A stretch of 64,000 bases of DNA from Amoebophrya sp. A120 (lineage: Eukaryota > Sar > Dinophyceae > Syndiniales > Amoebophryaceae), in assembly GCA_905178155.1 (NCBI GenBank), contig CAJINV010000008.1, forward strand, positions 1,426,001 through 1,490,000, written 5' to 3'. Below the pieces are notes generated by a model. It saw only the letters and a list, made by a program, of their open reading frames with translations, was not told the DNA's origin and did not search any database. Below are positions 45,532-56,500 of the stretch, piece after piece. A program made the translations under genes and the position numbers. Numbering within the stretch: the stretch's first letter is position 1; every line of letters begins with the position of its first letter.

Positions 45532-48456
45532 ATGGTGTCCTCGTGCGCCGTGATTGCCTCGCCCCGCCTCGGGCAACAACTTCTGGAATTCAAGCGACAA
45601 TGTCGCTGCCTGATCCAGAGCGGTCTCTTCGGGTCGGCGAGGAGTTGTCTTTCGGCAGCTGTAGACGAGCGCGCTCCTCGTCGTGGTTGCGCCACTCTAT
45701 TTGTCGGATTTATTTCACGACACGTCAAGTGTCGATTTTGTAGCAATTCGGCTGCGGTCAGGTCGCCATCGGGGGCCGGCCACGTAGATGCGACTGCACC
45801 TCTTGCGGCGTCACCCGTACCGATTTCTCTTCGAATCACGCAGTTTTTGCGTCAGATAAATCTACACGACTGGCAAAGGTCGACGTCCTCGACGAATGCT
45901 GGAGTATCAGCTGCGTCAGACCGCAAACAGAAAGGTGCGTTTCGAGCGGAGCTGGTCCAAATTCTGCAGAGCACGAGCCTGTTTGCTTTTGATCCTTACA
46001 CGAACGAAGTTGTCGCCTGCGTTTCTGGATTCTTCGCTCGCTTTCCACTTGTCGAGAGCCATGCTGCTGAGCAAGGTGGGGATATCGATCTACTCAGGCG
46101 AACCTTTGACTGCTTGATTGGCAACGTACAGGGTCGTGTGGAAAGTACGTTTGCGCTTGGAGATGCTGAAAAGGCCGTGAAGGAGCAGCACTTTAGATTC
46201 GGGTGTCGTGTCGGCGAGGGTGAGCACAGCCAGCCCCAGCTGTCCAGAAATCGACAATCACTTAGTTATAGCGACAGGGCATTACACGGAGTTGCTGTTT
46301 CTGGTACATCCGCACTGCAACTGCTCCAACTGCTCGCTGATGTCTGCGCTGTTGTAGCCACAGCGCGTGACGAAGACCATCTTCGCTCTCAGCAGGACCA
46401 CTCTCACCGCAGCACAGAACGGAACTACGACACGGTCGCTCTGGGATTCGGCGAACAACAGCGTCTGAAAAACCTTCAAAAATGGGACGATTTCCTGGCG
46501 CGCGTGTTGCGAACCAGAGCAACATCGTCGGCATTTTCGAGTTGCGATTTTCTACAGTGGGCGCAGGCCTTACGTTCTTCCCCATCGGCAAGCACCTCCC
46601 TTCCGAAGGTCCGCCAGGCGCTTGTGGATGTGCTCGATGATCCAGTGGTTGTTGAACGATTGGAAGGCGAGACAAGTCGCAATCATTCTGCGAGGGCGGA
46701 TTTGGTGACGCTGGCAGATAGCGTGCTGCACCTCCAAACAAGCGATGACGGGAGCAGGAGTGGAGAGCAATTTGTAGAGCAAGAGCTGCAAGAACGTATT
46801 GCCGCAACTTCCATCGTTTTTACGCAGGCCAATGCAACATCAGCAACAACGGAAATATCACAGCTTGCCGCAGCAGTAGGTCGGATTGTATGCGGCTTCC
46901 CTGGCCGTCGTGCTTTTTTCTGGTCGAAAGAGGACTTGCTTCGGATCGTGCGTGTCTGTGCTGCGGCTGTGGACGGCGCCGCAGCGTCGCAGAGCCCAAG
47001 CTGCTCTAATTCCACCAGAAACTACACGAAAGAAGGCCGCCGGGAGCCAGCATTGGCCTTGGAGCTGGCCTGCCAGGAGATTCGGCGAAGGTTTGCGACG
47101 CGCAGTATGCTGAACGGCTACGACGCCGCGGACTTTCTGGAACTTTTCGGGCAGATTCAGCACACGGACGAGACCCTACTTCATGAACTATGGCTTGCTA
47201 TTCGGTCCGCTGTGGGAGAAATGGCCAACGATTGTTTCGGCTTGCCAGCAGCACCTTTGCCCACAGACCACGGCGGCCACATCGGTGTCGTTATTCGCAA
47301 ACACGATCGCAGGCTGCGTGCGGAAAATCCAGCACTTCACGCGTCCATGACGCTCCGTCCTCCAAATAGCGATGAACATCGAATCCCGAGGCGCACTTCT
47401 AGGAGAGAGCTTTTTCTGTTTCTGCACCGCCTTCTTGTAGGGACCTCGCACTTGCATTCATCTACCGGGGCTAAGGCGCTCATTGAAGTTTCGGAAATTA
47501 TTTGCGAACATGACCTGCACAACGATGGATGCTTCGCCGAACGCTTTGCGTGCTTGCGCGGATTTGCGACGGCAAACGTTTTCATTTCTAGCACGCTTGT
47601 GCAAAAACTTTCTATGCCCGATTTTCATGTCGCAAAAGCAAAACCCTCACGAACAGTGCGACGATACGGCGCACGTCGAATCGAGGCGCTCTCCTTAACA
47701 CATCGACGGGAGCGGCCTCACGTCTCGACGGACGGCGTCGATATAGACAACTTCTGCGAGGTTGCAGCACTGTACTCGTCCGTTGCAGAACTCGACGGAC
47801 GTACGGTGACGGACATGAGGAAAAAAATTGAGCAGTACCTTTTGTCGCCGAGCACTTCTTGCTCCCGCGAAGAATCGCTCGGCAGTTCCGAGAAAATCGC
47901 ATGCGTCCGTGTTGGTGGAAACGAGAACAACGTCGGCGCGCTTCTTGAACTGTCCGACCTTGTCAACTGCCTCCAGTTCTACATTTTCAGTTCGAGGACA
48001 ACGAGCGCAGACGCGGCTGTCGACGACCGCACCAGAGGCTCACTCGACATGACTGTGGTCTGGTCACTGGTGCTACAAATCGCAGGCGCATTTTCGTCGT
48101 CTTCCGGGGCTGCGCCACACAGTTGTAACCCCTCGGGCGATCATCTTCCGCTAATTGAGGCAGTTGAAGCGCGTGACCAGGTCGTAGCGATAGCCTTTCT
48201 CTTCTGGAGAAACTGTCACGATTGGTGTGAGCGGTCGCCGCTAGTGGTTCTTCGGGCATTGCTTGGGTGCGTTGGTGAAAAAGTCGAACCGCCGGAAGCT
48301 GAACAGGAGGACGAGCGGTTGCGGCGCATGGTGTGGCAAACAGTTTGCAACTTGGGCCTCGGAAACGCAGCACAGCTACGACCAGTCTTTGAGATCTTTC
48401 CACGTTCTATCGTAATCGGATCGAGAGAGGGCAGCACGGCCCGCGCTGGCGTTTGA
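45532..48456 (+). CDS. Large intronless helical protein, unknown function
   Basis: An uninterrupted frame of 974 codons from the ATG at 45532 (MVSSCAVIASPRLGQQLLEF); the frame is open 15 codons further upstream. The Cys/Arg-rich N-terminus (RCLIQSGLFGSARSCL) could be an organelle presequence. The rest is rich in Leu, Ala and Arg with amphipathic helices (LLQLLADVCAVVATARDE, LALELACQEIRRRFATRS, ELFLFLHRLLVGT), the look of a helical-repeat protein such as those acting on organelle RNA, but no RAP or PPR motif is clear. It is unusual here in having no introner over nearly 3 kb. Confidence 0.6.
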   Translation: MVSSCAVIASPRLGQQLLEFKRQCRCLIQSGLFGSARSCLSAAVDERAPRRGCATLFVGFISRHVKCRFCSNSAAVRSPSGAGHVDATAPLAASPVPISLRITQFLRQINLHDWQRSTSSTNAGVSAASDRKQKGAFRAELVQILQSTSLFAFDPYTNEVVACVSGFFARFPLVESHAAEQGGDIDLLRRTFDCLIGNVQGRVESTFALGDAEKAVKEQHFRFGCRVGEGEHSQPQLSRNRQSLSYSDRALHGVAVSGTSALQLLQLLADVCAVVATARDEDHLRSQQDHSHRSTERNYDTVALGFGEQQRLKNLQKWDDFLARVLRTRATSSAFSSCDFLQWAQALRSSPSASTSLPKVRQALVDVLDDPVVVERLEGETSRNHSARADLVTLADSVLHLQTSDDGSRSGEQFVEQELQERIAATSIVFTQANATSATTEISQLAAAVGRIVCGFPGRRAFFWSKEDLLRIVRVCAAAVDGAAASQSPSCSNSTRNYTKEGRREPALALELACQEIRRRFATRSMLNGYDAADFLELFGQIQHTDETLLHELWLAIRSAVGEMANDCFGLPAAPLPTDHGGHIGVVIRKHDRRLRAENPALHASMTLRPPNSDEHRIPRRTSRRELFLFLHRLLVGTSHLHSSTGAKALIEVSEIICEHDLHNDGCFAERFACLRGFATANVFISSTLVQKLSMPDFHVAKAKPSRTVRRYGARRIEALSLTHRRERPHVSTDGVDIDNFCEVAALYSSVAELDGRTVTDMRKKIEQYLLSPSTSCSREESLGSSEKIACVRVGGNENNVGALLELSDLVNCLQFYIFSSRTTSADAAVDDRTRGSLDMTVVWSLVLQIAGAFSSSSGAAPHSCNPSGDHLPLIEAVEARDQVVAIAFLFWRNCHDWCERSPLVVLRALLGCVGEKVEPPEAEQEDERLRRMVWQTVCNLGLGNAAQLRPVFEIFPRSIVIGSREGSTARAGV

Positions 48457-49045
48457 AAGGCGAAGGCCGCCGATCCTTTTTTTCGAAAAAGCTCACGGCA
48501 TTTTGCGGTGGGGTTGCAGCGGTGCCGCCGTAAAGTTTTTTATGCTTGCACTTGAAGATCCGGTCTCTTGATTTTGTTGACGTAAGAAAATGTTTACCAC
48601 CAGCGCATCCGCATGCGAACAAATGAAGGCAAAGGTATTCTCTAGACGTGGATTTTTCATGCCGATGCCGCAGTTGTAAAAAGCCGCTGGCTGCTCATGT
48701 TCGTACGTATGAAGATCGAAGAGGTCTGCGCGATTCGGGTCTTCCTGAAAGCCTATGACAAGCGTAAGATGAGAGGAGCAACTACATGCCAAAAGATTTG
48801 TAAAGCAAATAAACGCAAAACTCTGAAAATCGCACTCGCTTTCATGACAACCAAGAAGATCCTAGTGTTAGCTGTCGTGGATATCGGAGGTACTGCCTTC
48901 CGTGAAGCAGGAGTCCCAGTGATCTGTTGCGCTTTTTGTATTTCGCTGTTTGGTTATCTTTGTGATCTTCACGTCTTACTGACTCATGAACGACATGTAA
49001 AGAAGGGCTGCTCCTGCTCGTGCCGCCATACCAACGAGAGGGTTT
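48457..49045. other. Intergenic region
   Basis: About 590 bp. A 120-codon frame (48697-49059) lacks motifs. No introner-type inverted repeat seen. Confidence 0.4.
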
Positions 49046-51639
49046 ATGCGGCCACCTGAAGCTTTCCCTTCGTGTCATCCTCCTCGGGCTCATCCACCTG
49101 GCGTGTTGAACACGTCCTCTGCAAAATATGCTATTCGACTGGTTTGCGGATGTTGGCTGGGTTCATCCAGCCCGTGGTCGTTTTGCGGTGTTTTCATATC
49201 CTCCCTCTTGTCGTGCGCGGTATTGTATCGACGGCTCGTTGGCTGTCCAGAGTTCTTCGCGCACCGAAAGCACGTAGCGACCAAATCGCACGCCGACCGG
49301 CTCAATGTGGTGCGGGATGAGGAGCACAAGACGGGCTACGTTGACAGGAACGCCCCTTGGAAAGCTTTGGGCCAGGAGGAGCAGTCCCAAAGCATTATAT
49401 CGTCTGTGCGTCAAACGGCAGGCGCAGGTGTGCGTGTCGCCGTCTTTCTAGTGGTCGGAGATTCCGTGGATCGAGTGGCAAATCAAAACGGATGCAGGGA
49501 ACGTGGTGGTCGACTCGTTGCCTTCCCGAATAGCCTGCGCAAGTACACAAATTTCCTAAATCGCCACCACGACGCGCGCCATCTCCCTAGCCCAGGGAGG
49601 ATTAAAGCACCGGGCATCAGCGGGAAGGTGCAGGGAGAGCGGTTCTCTGACCCTGTTGCCCGTGGGCAGGAGACGGATCACGATGATAGCAACGACGAGG
49701 CGTTCAAAATTACAAATCGTCTCAGCTCGGTTTTCTCCGACTTCGAAAACCGGTATCCCTGGGCAAGGTATTTTGACCCCTGGGTGTGCGTGATCACGCC
49801 TCCAAGAAGCGTCAAACTTGAGAGCCGACGATCACAAGCAGCAAAAAACACGACAATTGAGCTTGTGGTGACCATTCGAAACGCGTTCGGCGTCAGCGAC
49901 TCCCCGCCCTATCGGCACCTGCGGTTTTCCTGGGAAGATGAGCGTTTGCCTTTGCGGGAGAAGGAGAAAACGTTACAACGCGGCACCCCATACGATTTTT
50001 TTCGGGATGTGATTGCAAATCCTGTCCGTGACTTTGTAAGCGCCCTCTCAAGACGTGTGGTTGATGGTGCCAGCGCAAAAAAGCCCCCCACCAGCGTAGA
50101 GGTTCAGTTAGAACATATCGTATGCTGTGCAAAGGTTTATCGTGTCTCCTTGATTGTGTATGATGATCATGCAAGAAGATCAACATCAACAAGCTGAGGC
50201 CACAGAATATCGCATAAAAACAAAAAGCAACAGACTTCACATGTACCGATGCAACTTGTTGCACCATGCATAAATGGTTCTGCACAGTAACTTCTGGCCT
50301 CTTGCGAGACTCCGCGATCTTGCTCAGGAAGATGGAAAATCTCGCAACGAGATTGGTGGAAACAGCAAGAACGCTGGTAACACTGCGGCTCAGGAGCTGC
50401 GAGCACTGGACCAGTGGTATGACGAAGCACAAGAATTAGCTTCGAAAGGACTCAGAAGCGCACCTCCCCTGCCGCCCTTTGCTGCTTCATTTGTCGAAAA
50501 CGCAACCATCCTAGTTCGTTCGATCCGTGACTTCTTTCGTCTTCCAGAAGAAAATAAAATGGAAGAGCGGCCTTCATTAGCAAGCGGTTCAGATGTGGAA
50601 AACGAAACCAGTACCAGCTTGGTGGCTCGACGAACCGCGAACAATGGAAACACCACGCAAGGGCAGCTGCGTGTCTTTGGGGCCGGTCTTTTGCACTTGC
50701 ACAACAATGCTGTGACGCCGAGGATTTCATGGCGGACCGCGAACATAGTGACGCGCGCAAACAGTTCAAAATCTGACTGGTGGTACGGTGGGAGGGTCAG
50801 CGTCTTGAATGAGGCCGGTCGTGAGATGGCAAGGAAGAACGGAGTATGTATTTCTAAAATCACACCCACCCTGAATTTTGACGTCACACGGAACATGCAG
50901 TAGTTAGCCGGACTCTCCACCAACTGCAAGTAGTGACGCAGGCGCAATACTCGCCCCCCGCATTGCAGACTGTGGGCAACCAAGACAAAGATTGAGGGCG
51001 AGGGTGGTTTTCCATATCATACCGAGTTCGCATCATCGATTTCGAAAACATCGCTAGGCAGACGCAAGCACGAACAAAAGTGAGACAGTCGCCGTCTGGA
51101 GGCCCTGTTGTAGCTCAGAAAACTAGTGAGTACGATGACGGAGTGCATCCAACCAACGCCGTTAGCTTGAGGCTCTTCGACGAGTTTCTTCTTCTGAATT
51201 TGGTTCAAAATGGAGACGAACAAAAGAATGCCTCTTCATTGTATATCACATCTTATGAAAAGCGACTTTCTACTGCCTCGACGTGGAAGCGCTGTATAAA
51301 AGAATTTCTTTTCTTCGTTCTTATGACATCATGACCATGGGTGTTATGGTCGAAGCTGTTCAGCGTCAACGTCAAGCACGCGCACGCGTTCGCAAAAGGA
51401 TTGCATCGTCCTCGTTTCTTCCGCCGAATTGGAATTGGGCTGGTTTAGGTTTACACATTTTTTTTTTCATTTTCTATGACCACGTAACTCACTACCAAAC
51501 TAGAAATATTCGTCGGCAATGGTTCGACTTTCCACCCTCCCTTGCAGCAACTGATTTCAAAAAGCAAGAGAGCCTCATAGCTGTGCGTACTTATTCCTAT
51601 CTCCGCAAGCTGCAACAAGAAGATCCTAGTACTCATTAG
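49046..51639 (+). CDS. Unknown multi-exon protein
   Basis: Exons 49046-50120, 50278-50844 and 51027 onward are joined by two introners in correct phase. The N-terminal part may contain one hydrophobic segment (SFCGVFISSLLSCAVLYRR). The middle is strand-rich (WARYFDPWVCVITPPRSVK, TTIELVVTIRNAFGV) and is followed by QLEHIVLHSNFWPLARLRD, DWWYGGRVSVLNEAGREM and VRIIDFENIARQTQ. Near 51240-51304 the frame changes: EQKNASSLYITSYEKR reads in one frame, RSYDIMTMGVMVEAVQ in another. The TAT-to-ATA rule would remove 51242-51303 and restore frame, but no TIR supports it; a sequencing indel is also possible. No family recognised. Confidence 0.5.
50121..50272 (+). mobile_element. Introner family B-like, 152 bp, flanks TATCG/AATGG
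   Basis: TATGCTGTGCAAAGGTTTAT at the left; reversed right end TATGCATGGTGCAACAAGTT. Flanks weak. Removal of 157 nt joins VEVQLEHI to VLHSNFWPLARL in frame. Confidence 0.7.
50845..51021 (+). mobile_element. Introner, 177 bp, TSD CGGAG/CCGAG
   Basis: Starts TATGTATTTC, ends ...TCATA, with diverged inverted inner segments (ACACCCACCCTGAATTTTG against the reversed CCACCCTCGCCCTCAATC). One flank mismatch. Removal of 182 nt joins EMARKNG to VRIIDFENIA. Confidence 0.78.
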
Positions 51640-51663
51640 TTTATTTACACGGAAGCCGAAGCA

Positions 51664-52404
51664 ATGCTCGCCTCAAGTTTCGCTCCTAGTCCTGCAGGTC
51701 CGGCTGCAGCCTCGTCATCTGGCTCCGTGACAACTGGGACAAGCTGTACGGCGCTTACGGGAGTTCAGCTGGCATCGACAGAAGCAGGAGGAGATTCCGT
51801 TTCCAGATCACAGATTCTCTCGCAGACCGCGACCACGATTGCGCGAACCACAAGCATTCCCGCCCCGCTCGAGCGGCTGCTTGCGGCCATGCGGTATCGC
51901 GGTGCGATCATGCAAACTGCGCAGCTCGTCCACGACTACCCCGCCGACCGTCTGGATTTGTTCGACAAGAAATTGATTGAAGCCTCGCAGAACCCGTCTG
52001 CTCTGGCCATGGGGGGCATCGTGGGTCTGTACGCGGCGATTTTTTTCGCGTGCAACAAGTTCGGTAAAGCCCGCCTCGACCGGATAGAGGCGCGGTGGAG
52101 CAACATGAGCTTCGTGAAGAATTACGTCGCAAAAAGGTGCGAATCGCCGATGCAGGCACAGCAAGTGCAGCAGTCGTTTGGGCTGTTGGGCCGCAGCTTG
52201 ACCCGGCAGGTAGCGGGCGTCGTTCCCAGTCTCCTCGCGATCTACGTGTACGGGCTGGCTTCTGCGAGGGAAATGATCTCCTCGTTCGTCAAGGATCGCA
52301 ACACCGCACTCGGTGTGGAATGCAGTAACCTTTACTTCGAGAAGGCTCCGCTAGACTGGCGAGCTATGAAGGAGAAGGAAGCAGAGCTCGATCAGTCTCA
52401 GTGA
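51664..52404 (+). CDS. Small two-helix membrane protein, unknown function
   Basis: Single exon of 246 codons starting MLASSFAPSPAGPAAA. After a Ser/Thr-rich leader come IPAPLERLLAAMRYRGAIM and two hydrophobic stretches, ALAMGGIVGLYAAIFFACNK (about residues 116-135) and VAGVVPSLLAIYVYGLASAR (about 180-200), then a charged tail ending EKEAELDQSQ. No family recognised. Only 24 nt separate it from the previous stop, so a multi-exon join to the upstream gene cannot be excluded. Confidence 0.55.
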   Translation: MLASSFAPSPAGPAAASSSGSVTTGTSCTALTGVQLASTEAGGDSVSRSQILSQTATTIARTTSIPAPLERLLAAMRYRGAIMQTAQLVHDYPADRLDLFDKKLIEASQNPSALAMGGIVGLYAAIFFACNKFGKARLDRIEARWSNMSFVKNYVAKRCESPMQAQQVQQSFGLLGRSLTRQVAGVVPSLLAIYVYGLASAREMISSFVKDRNTALGVECSNLYFEKAPLDWRAMKEKEAELDQSQ

Positions 52405-53597
52405 TGAACGAGAAGCAGCGCGCATTGGTTCACAAGAATATCATACTGAAAATCAACAGTTAGAGTTGCACTCGGACTTACCGTGCGATCTTTCTTCCGT
52501 ATGTCAGCATGCGTCTCCATCGCTCACCTAAGAAATAGTTTTGTTGATTTCCATCCGAACAAATATCAGGATGGAAGTCAATGCTTTGGTACAAAAGCTG
52601 TCCATCGCGGTTCTCGTCAGAGGGGATGGGCATCGGTTTGAGCAAGGCAAAAAAGGAAGGCCCGATGACATTTTTGACACCACGTGAGGCACCAGATCGA
52701 AGGTATCGTAATCGTTTGATGCTGAAGATCATGAGGTTGAGTGGCGAAGGCGATTTAGACGCATGCTCTTCTGAGTGAAGTTGGACGAAAGTAGAGCGAC
52801 GTAGACGAAATTCCAACGTGGCAGACAAAAAGAAAAAGAAAACAATCGAGGAGCGTGAGTGTGAATCTTTGTTCTCCGTATGCAGCACGACGATTTAACA
52901 ATTTGTGCGCATCCTGTATCCTATGGACATGATCCCCCGATCGATTTACCGGTACTACGACCCGTAGGCAAGAAATACCCCACTGTGCGGCGCAGGCAGT
53001 TACGTCAAGGTAGAACGGAGAAGCGCTAACCCCGGCGGAGCAGTATTGAGAAATCGCTTGCGACACACGCTTGGGGCAGCTTTTTTACTTAGCCCGCGGC
53101 GTCGGCCACGGCACGTTGTCATGTCGACGCCGCAGCGGTACGATATCAGCACTTCGAAGGACGTGCAGCAGTTCAGTATTGGCACCGAACACTACGACTT
53201 AAACAGTTTTCCCAATTCCGAGCAAAAACTCGCTCGAGGTCATCAAGCGCAGCCACACAATTCATGCGTGGATCCGTTTCAGTGACAACACGGAGTTAGA
53301 AGCACTGTCGCTCTGATTGAGTTTTGTTGCAGAACGAACCGCCCGATAGTGCGCAATTGTGGTGGTCGTCTTGCTCGTGCTTTACATGATACACTACATC
53401 TGTTGATTTCCTTGCATAACCGTTCCTGGTATCGCAACAGCAACCACAATAAAAGGCATTTACGTCCTGACTTCACTTGCTCGTTTATGTTAAATGCTCT
53501 ACACGATGTGTGGATGATCTTGATCCCGTGCTGACGGTCGGCCTACGGAATTGTTCCGTTTTGCATCGATAATTAGAATTTACCCTCCCAGTCGCCA
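52405..53597. other. Intergenic region with one weak open frame
   Basis: About 1.2 kb. A frame at 53046-53285 contains MSTPQRYDISTSKDVQQFS from an ATG at 53121 and ends HNSCVDPFQ; it might be a short gene or an upstream exon of the next gene, but no splice join was found. Otherwise nothing supported. Confidence 0.35.
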
Positions 53598-56500
53598 ATG
53601 TACCCGAACACGCAGCAATTTACCAACCCGAGTGCTGCTCAGGCCGCAGGTCCGCCGAGCACCATGCCGGGCTTGCAGAATTACAACTATGGCAGTAGTA
53701 CGAGCAACAGACACGCGTCGGTGGGGCCGAGCACCTCCGCGCGAGGGCGAGCTGTCGAGTCAAGCAGCGGGAGCGATCAACAGCGATCGCGGTCGGCGGT
53801 TTTACCAAAGACGGATGGGAGCCTGCTAAACAACAAGCAAGTCGTGCTTTATGGTCAGGGCAAAACTTTTCGGCACCCGCGGGTCAGTGAAATGCTCTGC
53901 TTCCCATTGATTGATTTTACCGTCGCGCGCGTACACTGCAACTGCATGTGCATCATCTGCATCTGGTGCAGTAGAATGTGAATGCTTTCTAGAAATTCTC
54001 GACATGCAAACTAGTGAGTCGTAGTCCGGGAGGTCGGCATGACATTTTTAGGATCCTCATTTTCATCACGGTCGTGTTGCGTCTGTCTACATGGTGTGCT
54101 CGAGCGCAATAAGTTGAGATTGTGATTGTCGTGTAGACTACCCACAGTGGTCCGCAGGCCAAAAAAAAACGCGTCTCTCATCTCCAAGCTTGACAAGAAA
54201 AGGTGACCGAGACCGAGGCTCCGCAGAATAGTTTTGCCAGGATATGTGTGGAAAGAACCAAGTTGGGCTTCGAATAACGGATATTGCCGGCTTCGACAGC
54301 CGACAGATGATGTTTCTCGTATCCAGGAAAAAACACCCATCCCCATCCATTTTTTGCATGGCAAATAGTGGATTTTATACATGTTTTGCATGACAAATTG
54401 GATGGGGATGGGTGTTTTTTCCTGGATATCTCGGCCATGCCAAATACAAGCTCGTCGTGGAGGCGTGGCCACTTTTGGCCGACGAACGAAACGCCGACCG
54501 AAACGCGATGGCTACCATATCAACTGTAAAAATGTCTGGGTCTGGAAACTTGTGATGCTGGTTGGCGTATCATGAGGAGGCCACAAGTGCTCGCTCAGCA
54601 TGACAAGTTTCTGAGGTTCTAGGTGTTGCCTATTCTGCATGACAAACTGCGTTTCTGCATGACAGAAAAATGGCGCTCTAGGGTAACGTGCATGACAGAT
54701 TTGAGAGTCATGCCAGACAAGCATGACAAACATGCAATTCTTCCAGACCCAGACATTTTTACATTTGATATACCAATTTTGGGGACAACAATGACTTGCT
54801 AAAGGTGCCTGTCGCGAGTTCGGCAACGTCGAAACCGGGCAATCAGCTGGATTTCTCCGATGAAGTTTTGGTGATCGATAGCCCGGATCGCTTTTCTCAC
54901 TTTGAGCTGGCACTAGAAGAGGAGGGCTTTTTCAGCACCGAAGCCGTTGTCAAGACGCCCAAGCTATCAAATGCAAATATCATGTAGTCTGGAAGCGAAA
55001 CACCAACACGGCAGAGCGAGGTTTGTCATGCAGCTTTTGCATCACCAACCTAGGAGAAGGATCGAACCCAGGTGTGCAGCATGGATGCCTTCAAAATCAC
55101 ATGTTTTCTCACTGAAGAGTTCTTCAGTGCTTATTCCGAGCTAGCTCTAGCTGGTGCAACTCGATCTTGGATTGAAATCAGGAGAGCAGCTTTTGCTCTC
55201 CATGCATGAGTGACATTTTTAAGCGTGACAGAAAGAACGCATGGATATACGAGTTAGCACCTTTTCAGCAGTCCCGGAAATATTTGTAACCCATAGAAGT
55301 TTGACCTGCAACACTCCGACCTGGTACTCGGGCAGCCTGTCAAGGAGTATTTCATGGACGCAAAGTCCGGTCGGAAAACGCCGGCCAGTGTGTCTTTCAC
55401 CATGATGAAAGGCGGCGTGGACCCTCTTTCCAGTACGGTCTTGCAATCGAGTCGAGGTCCAAGCCGGATTGCGGTACTGGATCTAAAGGTGGTGCAAGAC
55501 CTGCCACATGTGGACGCTTTGGACAGGTGAGAGTAACAAGGTCATGGTATGCAGTAGGAGTAGTTGCAGCAAGACAACCATCAGTCGTGTCACTTTAGTT
55601 CATCTGCACTGGCAGTTTTGTGCACTGAAAGTGACCATGACCAAAAACAAAAAATACTGCGAAGAACAATTTTTCCTGTCAATACATTTCAGGAGTGGCC
55701 TGATCGACATCCGGGTGCAGTCGGCGGACGGAAAGAAAACGCTTGAAGTGCTAGGGCCCTTTCTGACAACGCCCATCCCGGGTGCGCTCCACCTGCGGAA
55801 AGCGGACATAGGTCAGTGTTTCCGGGTGCCAAGGATCCCTGTGGACGCGAAACCAGGACAGTCTGCGGTGATCAATGTCCGGCTGCAAATCAGCACGTCC
55901 GTGGTGACGACCGGAAAGCACGGCGAGCAGCACCACCACCAGCCGCATACTTTGGGAACCACCGACGTCTTTCCCATAGACCGCACTCCGATTGCGCGAA
56001 CGCTGAAGCTGGATCGCGGGGGCATGGTCGTGCTACACTTTGTACTAAATGCGGAACAGCCCGCTATGGACTTGGAAACCACCTTGCTGCCTGGCTCCCT
56101 GAACTCACTTACCCAAATCGTCGGCGCAACAAGTGGCGCAGCAGTGGCTCCACCTGTCGTGTACTATGCGAATGAATATTGTTCATCGTGTTTTGTAGTT
56201 CTTGATCCAGGAGCAACTCGAGCCTTCAAAAATCTACACTCTGCCCTTAAGTAAAAGTGAAGGGGCGCTCCTGATTTAATTTATACTATTTTCAGCTCCA
56301 CGTGTTGTTCAAACTTGCTCTTGCTGAGACTGGGATTTACTTCCTTCCATTTTTTGTGCAGCACCTTTCTCCTTGTCTTCAGTGGAGCGAAATCATGTAT
56401 GTTGCTTCGTCCACACTTATACATTGATGTTCGTGCGATATAATAATTCGTGTCCCACATCACGACTGACAGCGCCCAACCTCCCGGCTCCGACCCCGCC

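Noticed and set aside
53046-53285. 79-codon frame as an independent gene
   Set aside because: No supporting motif or splice join to neighbours; mentioned only within the intergenic entry.
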